A stretch of DNA of 64,000 nt, taken from positions 3,224,001 to 3,288,000 of the forward strand of contig CM034549.1 in NCBI GenBank assembly GCA_020055645.1. Direction: 5' to 3'. The position numbers and the translations under genes were made by a program. This DNA comes from Tomocerus qinae. Lineage: Eukaryota; Arthropoda; Collembola; Entomobryomorpha; Tomoceridae. The notes below the pieces were generated by a model. The model saw only the letters and a list, made by a program, of their open reading frames with translations, had not been told where the DNA came from and made no database searches. This document shows, piece by piece, positions 26,294 through 37,948 of this stretch (its first letter is position 1; each line of letters begins with the position of its first letter).

Positions 26294-28176
26294 GCGTCTT
26301 TTTTTTTACAACGTGAGGGATTCCGGGCTCCTGATTGAATTGACAAGTTAAAGTGGAGGGGGAAGAGGAGGATGACGCTGTGGGTGGAGGAGATGAGGAA
26401 GCAGAAGAGACCATTTTCGCCGGGCGTCCCCCTTGGGCCGCTCTGTAAAGTAACTTACCGTAACGTAAAGTAAATTCAATTACACTTACACTGACCGAGT
26501 GATGTGAATTCTGAAAGTGATTTCCTTCACTCTCTCAGTCTCCTTTCCCTATTAAGATGTATTATTCAATTTTCAAGATTCGTCTGTAGGCAGACGAGCT
26601 ACTTTAACCACACACATAAAAACTTCTGCATAAAAACCTTCAAAACGAAAAGTTGTACACAAATTGTAATTGCTTGACTCATTTAGGCCTGGAAGGCCGT
26701 GTTAGTGCAGTTTCTCTATCTATAGACAAGCTGATTCGGATATTTCGGATAGCTGGCTGGATGGCTGGCTCGTGCGTGCTTGCGTGTCCGGACCGGCCGT
26801 GTGGCTCTGCCACTGAACTTTACTTGTACTACTACTCCACTCCACATTACAACTCCAGCAACCAGTATGTATGTATGTATTCTTCAATCAATGAATTTCC
26901 AACGAACAACAACTCATCTCCGTACGTACGTACAATACACACATAAATAAATAAATAAACTTGTAAATTGGTTTGTCGTTTGTGTTGTGACATGCCCGCC
27001 CTTCTGTCAGTCAGTCTTCGCTCACTCACCCCAAATAAATACCACCACCACCAACCACTAAATATTACTCATCATCATCTGCTATGATCTAACTAATTAA
27101 TATATAAAGAAGGAGGACATAGCGATATAGAGAAAGATGCTCTAAGACAGGACGGAATTGACTGACAGACGGAGTTAAAAGTTGGAAGTGAACTGTCGGA
27201 GTAGACTCAACTCTCCCTGTTCCACTCCACTGATAGTTCCACATGAATGACATGACATTGTTGCGGTGTGAGAAATTACTACTAATTGTTTTCTAATTAT
27301 TATGATGTATTATTGATGAGCAAGGCAGTTGTGCACATGAGAGTTGTTCACAATGCGTAAACATGGTAAATAAGTAAGCATTATGATTTTATAGCTACAC
27401 CCCCTCAACTACAACTACAGTACAGAACGTGAAAGATGTTTTCTCCCCTAATAAAAAGGCCTTCTCTTATCTTCAATTACATAAGGAAAGACCTTCCCAA
27501 CCCGCCCCTCAATAATGTTTTACACCATTTGTAGTTCTATTTAAATTTCCTGTAGGATGACGATACGATATGAAATAAATTAAAACTAAACTATGTAACT
27601 TATGAGGGGTCACACTCAATAAAATAAGTGAACGTATTGTCTCAATTCCTTCCAGTCCTCGCATTCTCACAGATTTATTCAACCGCCCGTTTATTATTAA
27701 TATATAATTTCTTAAGAGTTTCAGAATTAGGTCATCCACAACTACTACTACTGTTGTTTTCACCACTATGATTCGTTTATTCCTCTTTAAGTAAAATGCA
27801 ATTTTTTGCTACTTATTTCGCAACGGCTAACAATGGCAATCACAGAATCTTCTTTTTCGACTCGTATTTCAAACCATGTTATTATTATGGCCAACAGTGT
27901 AAGCCAAAAAAGACACAACTTATAATTTTATGAAAGTTAACTTTTATTGAACAATCGAGGGTTTTGATTTGAGTTTTGATGTAATGGAGTTGAAATAACT
28001 TGGAAATGCATATGGTCGAGTAGCACAATAGGATAAGAACTTAAAAATTAGTAGAGTTAACGGTAGCTTTGTTAATAGAGATTTTGAATGAAATGAATTG
28101 TAAAAGTGGCAATGCATATATTATTATTTTATGCTCAGTAAGCAAATTGCGTATTATAACCAAATTCATTACTGAT
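26294..28176 (+). other. PRRC2 3' UTR and gene-free intergenic DNA
   Basis: No gene. Overlapping AATAAA hexamers at about 26945-26961 are the best poly(A) signals for PRRC2, giving a ~650-nt 3' UTR. The rest is AT-rich with short GTAT, ACGT and ACT simple repeats (26865-26940, 27740-27756) and no further element that I can support. Confidence 0.5.
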
Positions 28177-28180
28177 TTAA

Positions 28181-28592
28181 GGGCCCAGTACCTTTAAATT
28201 TGGAAATCTCTGATGACTATCAAAATACATGTAAAAATTGTTTTACAACTCTTGGAATTCTGTCTAAAGTTCTTACCCGATTTTCTTGTGTGGTACATTT
28301 TTGGAATCCTGAATATATTGTCAACCACCCCATTGTACAAAATATACGATATTTAAATTTTCGAGCAGATTTTGTCGTTTACAAAATTATAATCGCAATA
28401 AGATATATTACTGAGTAAATATATCGTACATTTTGTACAATGGGGTGGTTGACAATATATTCAGGATTCCAAAAATGTGCCACACAAGAAAATCGGGTAA
28501 GAACTTTAGACAGAATTCCAAGAGTTGTAAAACAATTTTTACATGTATTTTGGTAGTCATCAGAGATTTCCAAATTTAAAGGTACTGGGCTC
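28181..28592. mobile_element. Palindromic foldback MITE with TTAA flanks, copy 1
   Basis: Two arms of about 175 bp are near-perfect reverse complements (starting GGGCCCAGTACC at the left, ending GGTACTGGGCTC at the right) around a ~60-bp AT-rich loop. TTAA occurs immediately outside both ends (28177-28180 and 28593-28596), the target duplication typical of piggyBac-type elements. No coding capacity is visible. A second copy lies near the right end of the window in the opposite orientation. Confidence 0.85.
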
Positions 28593-29932
28593 TTAAAATT
28601 TTTACTTTGAGTGTACATATTAGGTTTTTGTTACTGTTATTATTATTGTTTGTGAGAGCTATATAAAAGTAGGGATTATTAATATTAACCTAGGGAGATA
28701 TAATTATTATTATAAATATAATAAGGCTGATTAACTATTAAGTATAGTAAAGTTTAACCTTCAAAATAAAAAATAAGATTGTACAATGGCAAAATATGCG
28801 AACACGTACTTTTTAACAAAGATAGACCTTATTTGTGTTATGTATCCAAAGCGCTAACAAAACTAAAAAAGAAAAAACTTTTTTAAGCCATATTTTACTG
28901 AGTAATTAGAGGCAGGTAGTAGGTAAGCAAATCTGAATCTAGCATTGTGTAAAGTTAGTTTGTAATTTTAATCCTTTTTGGTCTAAGTCCCTCTACCACA
29001 GGCTTGTCAAGTACCCTACAGCACAACTATCATACTTTCATTGTGTAAATATTCTGTTTTAACTTCATAGTGTAAATAAGTAGTTCTCACTTTTCCCTCA
29101 AAATGAAAGTGGGAAAAGAATGGTGAAAGCATTTAGTGTTTTAGGTATAGTACAACGTGAAATAAATTAGCTATGTTTTTTAGATAAATTTGATTAATAT
29201 TGGACCAAGCATGCATGCAGAAATTATTATCTTACTTTTTAGTAAGGCTATTTATTTAGATGTAGAGAGAAAGTTCACGAGAAATGAGAAAAGCATACGA
29301 TTTGTTATGTATATACATATATATATTTAGCCATAGAAATTGCAATTTTGACGTTTAGAATTATTTAATAAGAATTGGTAGAAGAGACATCTTTGGAATA
29401 GACAATTTTTGCTTTGGACTTGGACTGCAATGCATATTGAATTGAATTGAAGTCTGTTTGATCTTCTGAACTTCACCAAATAAATGTATTTTGGACTGAA
29501 GTCTCAAAGTCTCAACTTGGTGAATGTGAAGGCTCGACATCCTGGCCTGACCCATACAGAATACCTGACCCATTCTGGTGCTGCAAGCTGCATTTCCGAT
29601 GGTAAGAAACTTGGTAATACAAATACAAACGTAAATTTATGGTATTCAAAACCATTCAAGATTTTGAAGAACTAATTTCACCTAGACACATACAATAATT
29701 TTTTTCTTTCGTTTTGGCTTAATGAAAATGTTTTACTTAAGATTATAATAATGTGTGCATAGCTATAGTAAGTTTAGTATGTATTACCGTATATTACTCT
29801 TGTGATTGTTTAAAAAATCGTTAAAAATCAATATCTTCATAAGTAACAAGTTTAGTTTGGGTTTTACGTATGTTTTACTAATACAATATTCTTTATATAA
29901 TATAAACACACTCAAAGTGATTTGAATGTTTC

Positions 29933-30105
29933 CAGGGCTCCGCCCTCAGGGACAAAGTGACGACATGCTCCAGAAAACTGGTTTCCCCCAACCAGTTCTC
30001 CGAATCGAAATCGGGGGTAAAGTGGTTGGAAAGAACTGGTTGGGGGAAACCAGTTTTCTGGAGCATGTCGTCACCTTGCCCCTGAGAGGCGTAGCCATGG
30101 GACCA
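29933..30105. repeat. Nested inverted repeat (hairpin of hairpins)
   Basis: The two halves match as reverse complements over about 65 bp, of which 41 bp (GACGACATGCTCCAG through AACCAGTTCT) are perfect. Within each arm ACTGGTT and AACCAGT form a further small palindrome around a run of C or G. The outer parts have diverged. It directly precedes the first 540-bp repeat copy. Origin unknown, possibly a foldback transposon relic. Confidence 0.8.
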
Positions 30106-30123
30106 ATCAAGGCATCTTGAACA

Positions 30124-30665
30124 CACTAATACCTGACTATCTATGTCTTGGTAGGAGAGCCTAGGAAACCTGCATATATTACGTAACGTAAAACCCCCTC
30201 TCTCAAGTATAGCGCAAGTGCTAGCTGTAACCCTTTTGGACATCGCTTCCCCCCATCAACTATCAACGTAATATATGCACGTTCCTTGAAAGCACAAAAG
30301 TAAAATGCGCATGCCCCTCCCTCTAAACCAACGAATTGAGTTGCTTCATAGTATTATAACATCAGAACAATAATACGAATTCACATAAGATGATTATTGG
30401 TGATTGAATGGAAATAATTAGCTAAAGAAGACAATTCGTTTTCCAAAATCCCAGAATCATATTTTTCTGATTTTAAAGGGGAACATTCTGGGGTGTTTAA
30501 TAAAAATAATCTTTTAATATTCCCTGTATTGGACACTACGATCTACTGTTATTATTTTGGTTTAGGTACTTTTCCATTTGAACCGGAATTGTTTTTATTA
30601 CTGTGATGGGTGGCCTGCTCAATTTCTCTTGAGTGCCAGGTTCGCCCCTTAGCTGGGTTCACTAG
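30124..30665. repeat. Unclassified ~540-bp repeat R, copy 1 (uninterrupted)
   Basis: Runs from ACTAATACCTGACTATC to GGGTTCACTAGT. It matches copy 2 along its whole length with scattered substitutions. Both ends carry an ACTAGT-like hexamer. No coding frame is shared beyond a short minus-strand stretch that codes in both copies by descent. It is not recognisably an LTR, LINE or tRNA-derived SINE. At 30370/30371 it has the intact A|T junction that is interrupted in copy 2. Confidence 0.8.
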
Positions 30666-30684
30666 TCTATAATATAATCGCACT

Positions 30685-31475
30685 AGTACCTGACTATCTA
30701 TGTCTTGGTAGGATAGCCTAGGAAACCTGCATATATTACGTAGCCTAAAACCCCCTCTCCCAAGTGTACAGCAAGTGCTAGCTGTAACTCTTTTGGACAT
30801 CGCCTCCTCCCATCAACTATAAACGTAATATATGCACGTTCCTTGAAAGCACGAAAGCAAAATGCGCATGCCCCCTCCCTCTAAACCAACGAAATGAGTT
30901 GTTTCATATTATTATAACATTAGAACAATCTTTACTCTACATAAACATAAAGTGGGGCATGCGCATGGGATTCTTTCATTATTCTTGAATAAATGTTTGT
31001 ATCTATGTCCGTAATATTTTGTAATTAATGAGTAAGGGTAATATTTTGTAATTAATGAGCAAGGACTAGACTACTGAGTCCAATCAACGGTCTATGAAAT
31101 TCGGGCCAATGCGCAGTCGCTAGAAATTTACTGATTGCAACATTTTCTAGCACACTTTGTGTGCTAGGATTCAACTAGTAATACAAATTCACATAAAATG
31201 ATTATTGGTGATTGATTAGAAATAATTAGCTAAAGAAGACAATCCGTTTTCCAAAATCCCGGAATCATATTTTTCTGATTTTAAGGGGGAACATTCTGGG
31301 GTGTTTATTAAAAATAGAGTATTTAATTATTCCCTGTATTGTACACTACGAAATACAGTTATTATTTTGGTTTAGGAATTTTTCCATTTGACCCGGAATT
31401 GTTTTTATTACTGTGATGGGTGGCCTGCTTAATTTCAATTGCATGCCAGGTTCGCCACTTAGCTGGGTTCACTAG
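30685..31475. repeat. Unclassified repeat R, copy 2, interrupted by a Helitron-like insertion
   Basis: Same sequence as copy 1 from ACTAGTACCTGACTATC to GGGTTCACTAGT, but split by a 250-bp insertion at 30929-31178. It lies only about 20 bp after copy 1 in the same orientation, suggesting tandem duplication or repeated insertion. Confidence 0.8.
30929..31178 (+). mobile_element. Non-autonomous Helitron-like element (HINE), complete
   Basis: Starts with TCTTTACTCTAC directly after an A and ends with CTAG directly before a T, the A|T insertion rule of Helitrons. A 9-bp perfect hairpin (CTAGCACAC, TTT loop, GTGTGCTAG, 31147-31167) sits 7 nt before the terminal CTAG, as in Helitron 3' ends. The sister repeat copy has the empty site at 30370/30371, so the boundaries are exact. 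At 250 bp it cannot code for the Rep/helicase protein. Confidence 0.88.
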
Positions 31476-31675
31476 TAATTTACATTTACGAAGCGAGGTG
31501 GGACATTCGCATGATATTCTGTCGGTGAGTATGTTTATCCGTATCTTTTTGTAATGACTACCTGCTTTTGAATTTCGAAAAGGTTGGCATCAAAAATTGG
31601 TAAACGAAATATAAATAATAACCAGTATATCCATCCAGTAACGATTCTAGCCCATTATGCTAGGTTTACCGCTAG
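31476..31675 (+). mobile_element. Second Helitron-like element, related, 5' end unclear
   Basis: Shares short blocks with the first Helitron-like element (GGTGGGACATTCGCATG versus GTGGGGCATGCGCATG; both then read on to TTTTGTAAT). It ends with a hairpin (CTAGC at 31647-31651, GCTAG at 31659-31663) followed 8 nt later by CTAG and T. Its 5' end abuts repeat R copy 2 and lacks the TC start, so it may be truncated. Confidence 0.6.
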
Positions 31676-31740
31676 TACTCTAAATAAAAGCCGTTGAAAT
31701 CCTGCCTACTCTTTGTTCCAAAACAGTACCGTATTTAGAA

Positions 31741-32160
31741 ATCTATTTCGGAGGGACAATGATGTCAAACACCCATGCATATGTAGAGGGCATATTCGCG
31801 CTAAGCGGAAAAATTTTGGCTTATTTTGTCTAAAATGAGTGAAAAATAGCCTAAAATTCACATAAAATCGCGCGAAAATAAAATTTTTTGGTATTTTGAG
31901 AAAAATTTTTCCTTTTTCTTGGATTTCGGGGGGGCATTTGTACAGCCTTGAAAACAATTATTATCAAGCACATATACAGAACTGAGTTTCGAGGTGGGGG
32001 TACTATATTTCATATAGATATTTTCATTTATATATATTCGCACGTAAATATAATTATTTGGCTTTTTTGACGAAAATGAGTCAAAAATGGCAAATGATCA
32101 CCCGGGCCGCGAAATTTATTTTGAGAAAATATTTCTTTTTCCATGGATTTCGTGAGAGAG
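31741..32160. repeat. Two diverged copies of an AT-rich repeat
   Basis: The stretches at about 31795-31935 and 32030-32160 share an order of blocks (TTGGCTT, AAAATGAGT then AAAAAT, a GCG-containing block, TTTTGAGAAAA, and a TTGGATTTCG or ATGGATTTCG end). Too diverged to classify. Confidence 0.35.
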
Positions 32161-32493
32161 AGGCTTCATCCCGTAAAGCCACCCTCAATACGTCGTTCGC
32201 TATTACATATTACATATTTCAACATTTTCTAACACGCATAGTATTATACGTACTACGGTATAATAGCCATAGCTAGGAAAATAATATTATGCATCGTTTT
32301 CCGAAAGAAAATCACAGTAGAATTTCTGCCTTAAAACTCATCTCAATTTTCCCAAGTAGTAGTGGCTTGTCGCTTGTCTCAATTTGCATTCTCATCTCAA
32401 TCATTCATTTTGATTATTTTCAATATTTTGTATTTTGATATCGAATAATTTGTGCTTATGTATTGAGTATTGAGCAAAGGAAAATGAGGAAAC

Positions 32494-32540
32494 ATCTCAG
32501 CCATTCTCAAATGTAGATCACAGTGGAGAATGGCTGAGAT
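32494..32540. promoter_or_regulatory. Perfect 15-bp inverted repeat upstream of the forkhead gene
   Basis: ATCTCAGCCATTCTC at 32494-32508 is the exact reverse complement of 32526-32540, with a 17-nt loop. It lies about 200 bp before the start codon, within the likely promoter or 5' UTR. Regulatory function is inferred from position only. Confidence 0.35.
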
Positions 32541-32741
32541 CTTCTTTTCTTCTTTCTTCCTATTATTGTCAAGGTGAGAGAAAAGAATAGGAAGCTACTT
32601 ATTTTCGCGGAGGATTAAAAACGACAAACAATCAATAAGAATAATCGTTCTGAGGCTGCTGTTATAATAAACATTTGGCATTGCATCAATCTTACAACAT
32701 TTTGTCGTCTTCGAGAAGAAACGCAAAGTTTTGCAGAAACC

Positions 32742-35700
32742 ATGACTGAAAATACCAAAACATTGGAAATGGAAGCATCGGAAAGCAAGGAAAACAGGAC
32801 GGCCAAAAGCCAAGATGGAGGTAACTTTATTTTTTGTTTTCTTTTTTCTGTTCTGTTCACTTGCCATTATCGCAATAGTCGCAAACTATTATTTGTTTAC
32901 ACCATTTCTCACGATTCTATTCCTTCATCGGTGAGAGGAGAAATCGGGGTGGTCATAGTCGTGCCCATGGATGTCTCCCTCTTTTTCCTATATGCAGAAC
33001 ATTTTTTCAATATAAAGGCTCATATCTTATCCAAGTCTTCAGTCAGGATCAGGATGCAATGCAAATGAGACGGAGTAGGAGAATTAGGCAGAAAATTAGA
33101 ATTTGTACAAATTCACTGTACAGTGTATCAGTTTTAGTAGCCAGTACAGCATAGCTGACGGAATATCGGGTCATTTTTAATAAAGCGCAAATGTGTATGA
33201 TATGCAAGTCAGTATCAAAGCAGTATTATTGGGTATAATATTATTTGTATGGATTGTGCAGGTAGATTTTGATATTAACATATAATAGGAAGAAGCAGGA
33301 GGATTCAGTCAAGATAGGTAGATCGTTCTATTGTTATCGATTAGCTTTGACTTCTATCCGAGTCGCCTGCCTTTGTCTTCGTCTGTTCTGTTCTCCCCTG
33401 TCCGTTCCTTCCACGAACCGTTTCACTGCTTGGCACCGACAGGTACAAAAATGATCGACAATCTTCCTTGATGACTACTACGAACGATCAGAGAAGAACA
33501 AGTCCAACGACACTGTTCACTCCTTCCTTCCTCGATTTTCATATATCAAACTCTTTATATCACAGCGGAACGAAATAAGACCCATCACAGAACAAATGGA
33601 CATGGAATGCATTTTCTAATATTATATGCAGAGCCTGTAGAGGTAGATATCCACAAATATTAGTCAAACCTGGCTGTTTTCAAGGAAGGGCTTGTGAAAT
33701 GACGTGACGATGGGTGGTTTGCTGCCTCTGCTTCACTTTTCTTGTAGTTCTGTCTACCTTAGTTAGTTTAGGACCTGCTTCAGTAAGGTTCATGAACGCA
33801 TCAATATAGCATTTAGTCAAGAATTCATTGACTTCGACTTCGTTTCTTTGTTGTCACTCACTTTACCATTGCTGTAGATATATATATTAATACTCATAGA
33901 TTTATTTGTTAATACCCCTTCTGTATAAAAGTATACCAGTTTTTGCAACATACTGATCTGATAGATTTTTTCACTCTTCCAAACTCATCGATCTCTCTCC
34001 AACAATTCTTAGGTGTTTCTTACCAAGTTATTAAACAAACAAATCATACAGACCTGACCTAGGCATTTTTTTACACTTTTCTAAGCTTTCATCAGTCACT
34101 ATTCTAAACCTAAGAGACTATATTGATATAAATCAATGGTAAAGTATATCTAAAACGTATCCTTTATTTAACTACGAATTAGTTTCGAATCCTGTTCGGT
34201 GTCCTCTGAAAGAGAGAAATGGTCCGGCTGTCAATGTAAATGTAAGCAATACTGCAGCTATAGCCCGAAAAGGATGTATAGCCGAAGTGGTGGTTTGGAA
34301 GGGCAAAGTTAATAAACTCGTCCCAACTCAACAGCACAAGAAACCTGAAAATAATCTCAGTCAGCTCTTTGTGGTCAGCTACCCGGATGTGGACATTCCT
34401 TTGTCTCAACGACTCAAACCGCCTCCGAAAAACAAAACCATTCTGAAGGAGAAAGTGCCTAGGAACACTGAACCAAAGCAAAGAGCCCCTGGATCAGGAC
34501 AAAGAAGGATCCCCCGAACTGTCAAACAGCCTAAAACTGTTAAATTCATTAGCCCCGAAGAGCACCGTCAGATGCTTCAAGAATACATTCGAAATGCAGC
34601 CAAAGCTCAGAATGAAAATAAAACCACAGGTAGAATTTCGATGATCTAAAATATCTACATTTTTGAGTGAGTGTTGTTAGTGTGTTTTCATTTACACTTT
34701 TCTGAACCAATCACGACTTACGAACGACTGTGAACCGAAATTTCGGCTTTATGCTTCTTCATGAACACTTATAATGGACATAAATTCTACTCTACTATTT
34801 GTAGACTATGTGATTTGTGACTAAAATTATGGCTAGAGAAATTGTATACTTACACTTGAACCTTTAGGATTCATTCTATGAATGAAATCTTGCATGACTG
34901 TCTTGACTGTGCAGTGATTACATAGATAGAATTGGAGATAATGAAGGAAAACGATGATTCCAATTTAATGTGGCTTTTAGACTTTAGAGTTGATTCGTTA
35001 TTCAAACACGATCAGCCCCAACAGCAACCTTCACGACATCCGGATGTTTTGGCCGAAAACAAATCCACTGAAACTGTGTCCGTCCAAAGTAATCTTCCGC
35101 CTGAAGCTAATGAGAATCGTTGCCCGCCTCCACTTGCAGCCCCTGACATTGTAACCAATGAACTTGCCCCGATAGACGAATCTCATCACAGCCATATGGA
35201 TGATTCGGGTGTTTCTCAGCATTCTTTCACAGTTGATAGTGGGGAATTGTATGTCGACGATGTGGCACGCTACGAACTTGTGGAGTCAACAGAAATCTCT
35301 TCAGTGGATTTTGAGGCCTTTGCTGCTCTTGGCACAATTTCAGGCCCTCCCTCTAACAATGGTCGAAAACCTCCGAAAATTCCAAGAATGGCTAATCCAC
35401 GTCGTTCTGGAAAAAGTGTTTCTGCTACAACCACCACGGAAGATGCTAGTGGGGTGAAAACCATTGAGATTTTTGTTGACGACTCTGGGAAACCCAGATG
35501 TACTTACACCGAACTAATCGAAAAGGCATTAACAGAGGCTGGAGATCTTACAGTTTCCGAAATATACCAGTGGATTTCGTAAGCGCTAATAAATAATGGT
35601 TCAGAGTCTACGGAAAATTCAATTATTCTAGATGGTAATCATAAGAAATATCTTTCTTTAGTAAAAAGTACCCGTTTTTTCGACCGGAAGACGATCGGTG

Positions 35701-37225
35701 GAAAAATTCTGTGAGGCACAATTTGAGCATTAATCCATATTTTAAGAAAGGAGAGAAATCAAGAGGTGGAGCTGGACATTTGTGGACCATTTCTGAAGAA
35801 AGCAAAGGAATGAGACCCAATTATGTAATTGCAATATATTTTTTCAACTGTTACTATTAATTCGTGACACTTAATGCACATTATTAACTACAATATTTAA
35901 CTTGGAGTATTATATTTCAGAGACGAAAAAGCTCGGACAATTTCTGTGAATTAGAGATAAGCATGCCAATGGAAAGTGATACAGACCGTGCAGTTGCTTC
36001 AATTTTGGGTCAGTATAATTTAGCACGAGCAAACCAATTACAACAAGAACAGCAGAGCTGTGCTGTTGCCGATGATCACTCCAAAGACATGCCAAAAGAT
36101 GATCCCCTTGCCGTAAATGAACATCCTACCCCTGAACCTCCTCCTCCTATACTCTTGCCTGATGGTACATTTAAATATTCTAATAGTTTGTCTAACGGTT
36201 TATGTTGCTATTAGGCAATAACAATTTTTTCCTTTTTCTCAGATATAGTAATTGGTTATGAGAGCTTGCCCCCTGGCACTTACACTCTGGAGCTCAATGG
36301 GCTGTCTCTTCAAACGGATAACCTTTTTGACTTGGAAACAATTAATCAAGGAGGCTATGTAATTGTCAGCGAAGACGATTCCAATAAAGAAAATCTGTCG
36401 AGTATCTCTAACATCATGGTAATTTTGCAATACCATAATTCGGTTGATATCTCCTGTTAGACATACGTGTGAAATGTATAGAGAATGATACATATAGTAC
36501 AGGCGTACCACTAATAATGTGCATGTGCCTATCATGTCTGTTATGAATTCCTAAACAATTATTGTCAAAAGCAACCTGCCTTTGTCAGTACTTATCTGGT
36601 GTAATATTATATTGTAATTTCGTAGAATGAAGTGGCTGCGTTGCAGAATTTTCCTTTTATGGACGAATCCTGTGTTACCGGATCGGTTGCCACTTCCAAT
36701 CTTCATTTCGAAAATAGTGTCGAAGTTACCGCTGAAGCCAAAAGGGAGAATCTTAGTTACCCTCGGGATGTGAATAATCGAACTGATTTTTTCCCAATGC
36801 CAGGTAATATTGATGGCAAATCATTTGCATATTATTGTGTTCGTGATTTTGAATAAACTAAAGTGTGAAAATTAATTGTTTTAGAAGTCCCGATATGTGA
36901 AGAAGTTTTGACAGAAGAAAAGCAGCCTTTGACTCCCGACAGTTCACACGAGTTGTTGTTGCTTGAGAGCATGGGATCCAATACTCTAGTGTCCCTTGAT
37001 GAAGTCATGGCTGCAACTTGCAGCAGCGAAGATCATCTGCCTATAATGAGCGAGCCATTGTTTGATGCCAAAGAGCTAGGGATGATTTATCCTTATGAGG
37101 ATGATGTTCCTAGAGGTAATGTGACAGTCCTTTAAGTGAAAGTGAGTATTTTTGGAGACATAATTACATAAATTTAAAGCTTCAAAAAATGGTTTACAGA
37201 AGGACCTCCAGAATGTGAAGTGTGA
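32742..37225 (+). CDS. jumu: Forkhead transcription factor, jumeau-like (FoxN class), complete, 9 coding exons
   Basis: Exons 32742-32820, 34183-34629, 34930-35578, 35662-35824, 35921-36164, 36243-36418, 36626-36803, 36885-37115 and 37200-37225 join in phase to 730 aa. The winged-helix domain spans about residues 366-446: CTYTELIEKAL, LTVSEIYQWIS, KYPFFRPEDDRWKNSVRHNLS (helix 3, residues about 395-414, the DNA-reading helix), then GAGHLWTIS. A phase-2 intron splits the domain after QWI. The N-terminal part is basic and Pro-rich; the C-terminal part is acidic with no recognised fold. Length and the CTYTELIE and GAGHLW signatures fit Drosophila jumeau (about 719 aa), a nuclear regulator of chromatin state, heart progenitors and blood cells; another FoxN-type factor is the alternative. 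Exon 1 (26 codons) is assigned from its ATG, a good donor and matching phase across a 1.36-kb intron, and is the least certain part. A likely poly(A) signal (ATTAAA) is at 37569-37574. Confidence 0.88.
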
Positions 37226-37568
37226 TGTAAAAATGCAGACGATGATGCTCTCTAATTGTCAGGCAACTGTAAGTCCAACAAAGCAGCCAAGTTTTCCTGA
37301 TTACTTTAACAAAGTTTTGTAATGCTCTGACATCCAACCTTTATGTATACCTACATCTTATCTCGTGTCCAAATATTATCGTACTTATACCAGTGTTTGT
37401 ACTTTTTTGTATTGTATATTGTACTAACAGCAAGAGTTACACATAGGCCAATTATGAGAAATTGTTTTCAGTTATAACGTAGTCTTATTATCATAGTCGT
37501 AGGTAGTCATTTAGAAGTAATTTGTTTATAATGTTATGTGAAATGTTTATACGTATTTTTAAGGTGAA

Positions 37569-37619
37569 TTAAATTAAAGAAGCATCAAGTTACAGTTACA
37601 ACGTTAAGATTCTTTTATT
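37569..37619. terminator. Facing poly(A) signals of the convergent forkhead and NUBPL genes
   Basis: Plus-strand ATTAAA at 37569-37574 suits the forkhead gene. Minus-strand AATAAA at 37614-37619 suits NUBPL. If both are used, the two transcripts end within about 50 bp of each other or overlap slightly. Confidence 0.4.
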
Positions 37620-37948
37620 TCTTTCCATTTCCTAGTCAGTGTATATGTTCCTCAGCATTTTGGTTTGGTGGCTAATTATAGCCGAGTTACTGTACATGAA
37701 GGTATAATATGGAGACATGTTAAGAAACTAAACTATTTTCATTTGGTGTATTGTACGAGGTAACTGCAGTTGTTGATTACATATGGTAGTAATTACAAAA
37801 ATTCTTTGGTATAACATAACTTTAATGTATAATGATCAAAATACACTTCGATTAAAATTCTCAAAGGGAATCTCTATATTTTTGCAAAGTATTTGATGTT
37901 CACGCAATTAATATGTAGATTTTCTGGATAATAACTGGGATTTAAAAG

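Noticed and set aside
29893-30243. Minus-strand open frame of 116 codons across the nested hairpin and repeat R
   Set aside because: It runs through two separate repeats and reads the palindrome in both directions; not a gene.
30577-30664. A-box-like and B-box-like motifs on the minus strand of repeat R, suggesting a tRNA-derived SINE
   Set aside because: Spacing of ~75 nt between the motifs is too long for a tRNA promoter, and there is no tRNA fold or poly-A/T tail.
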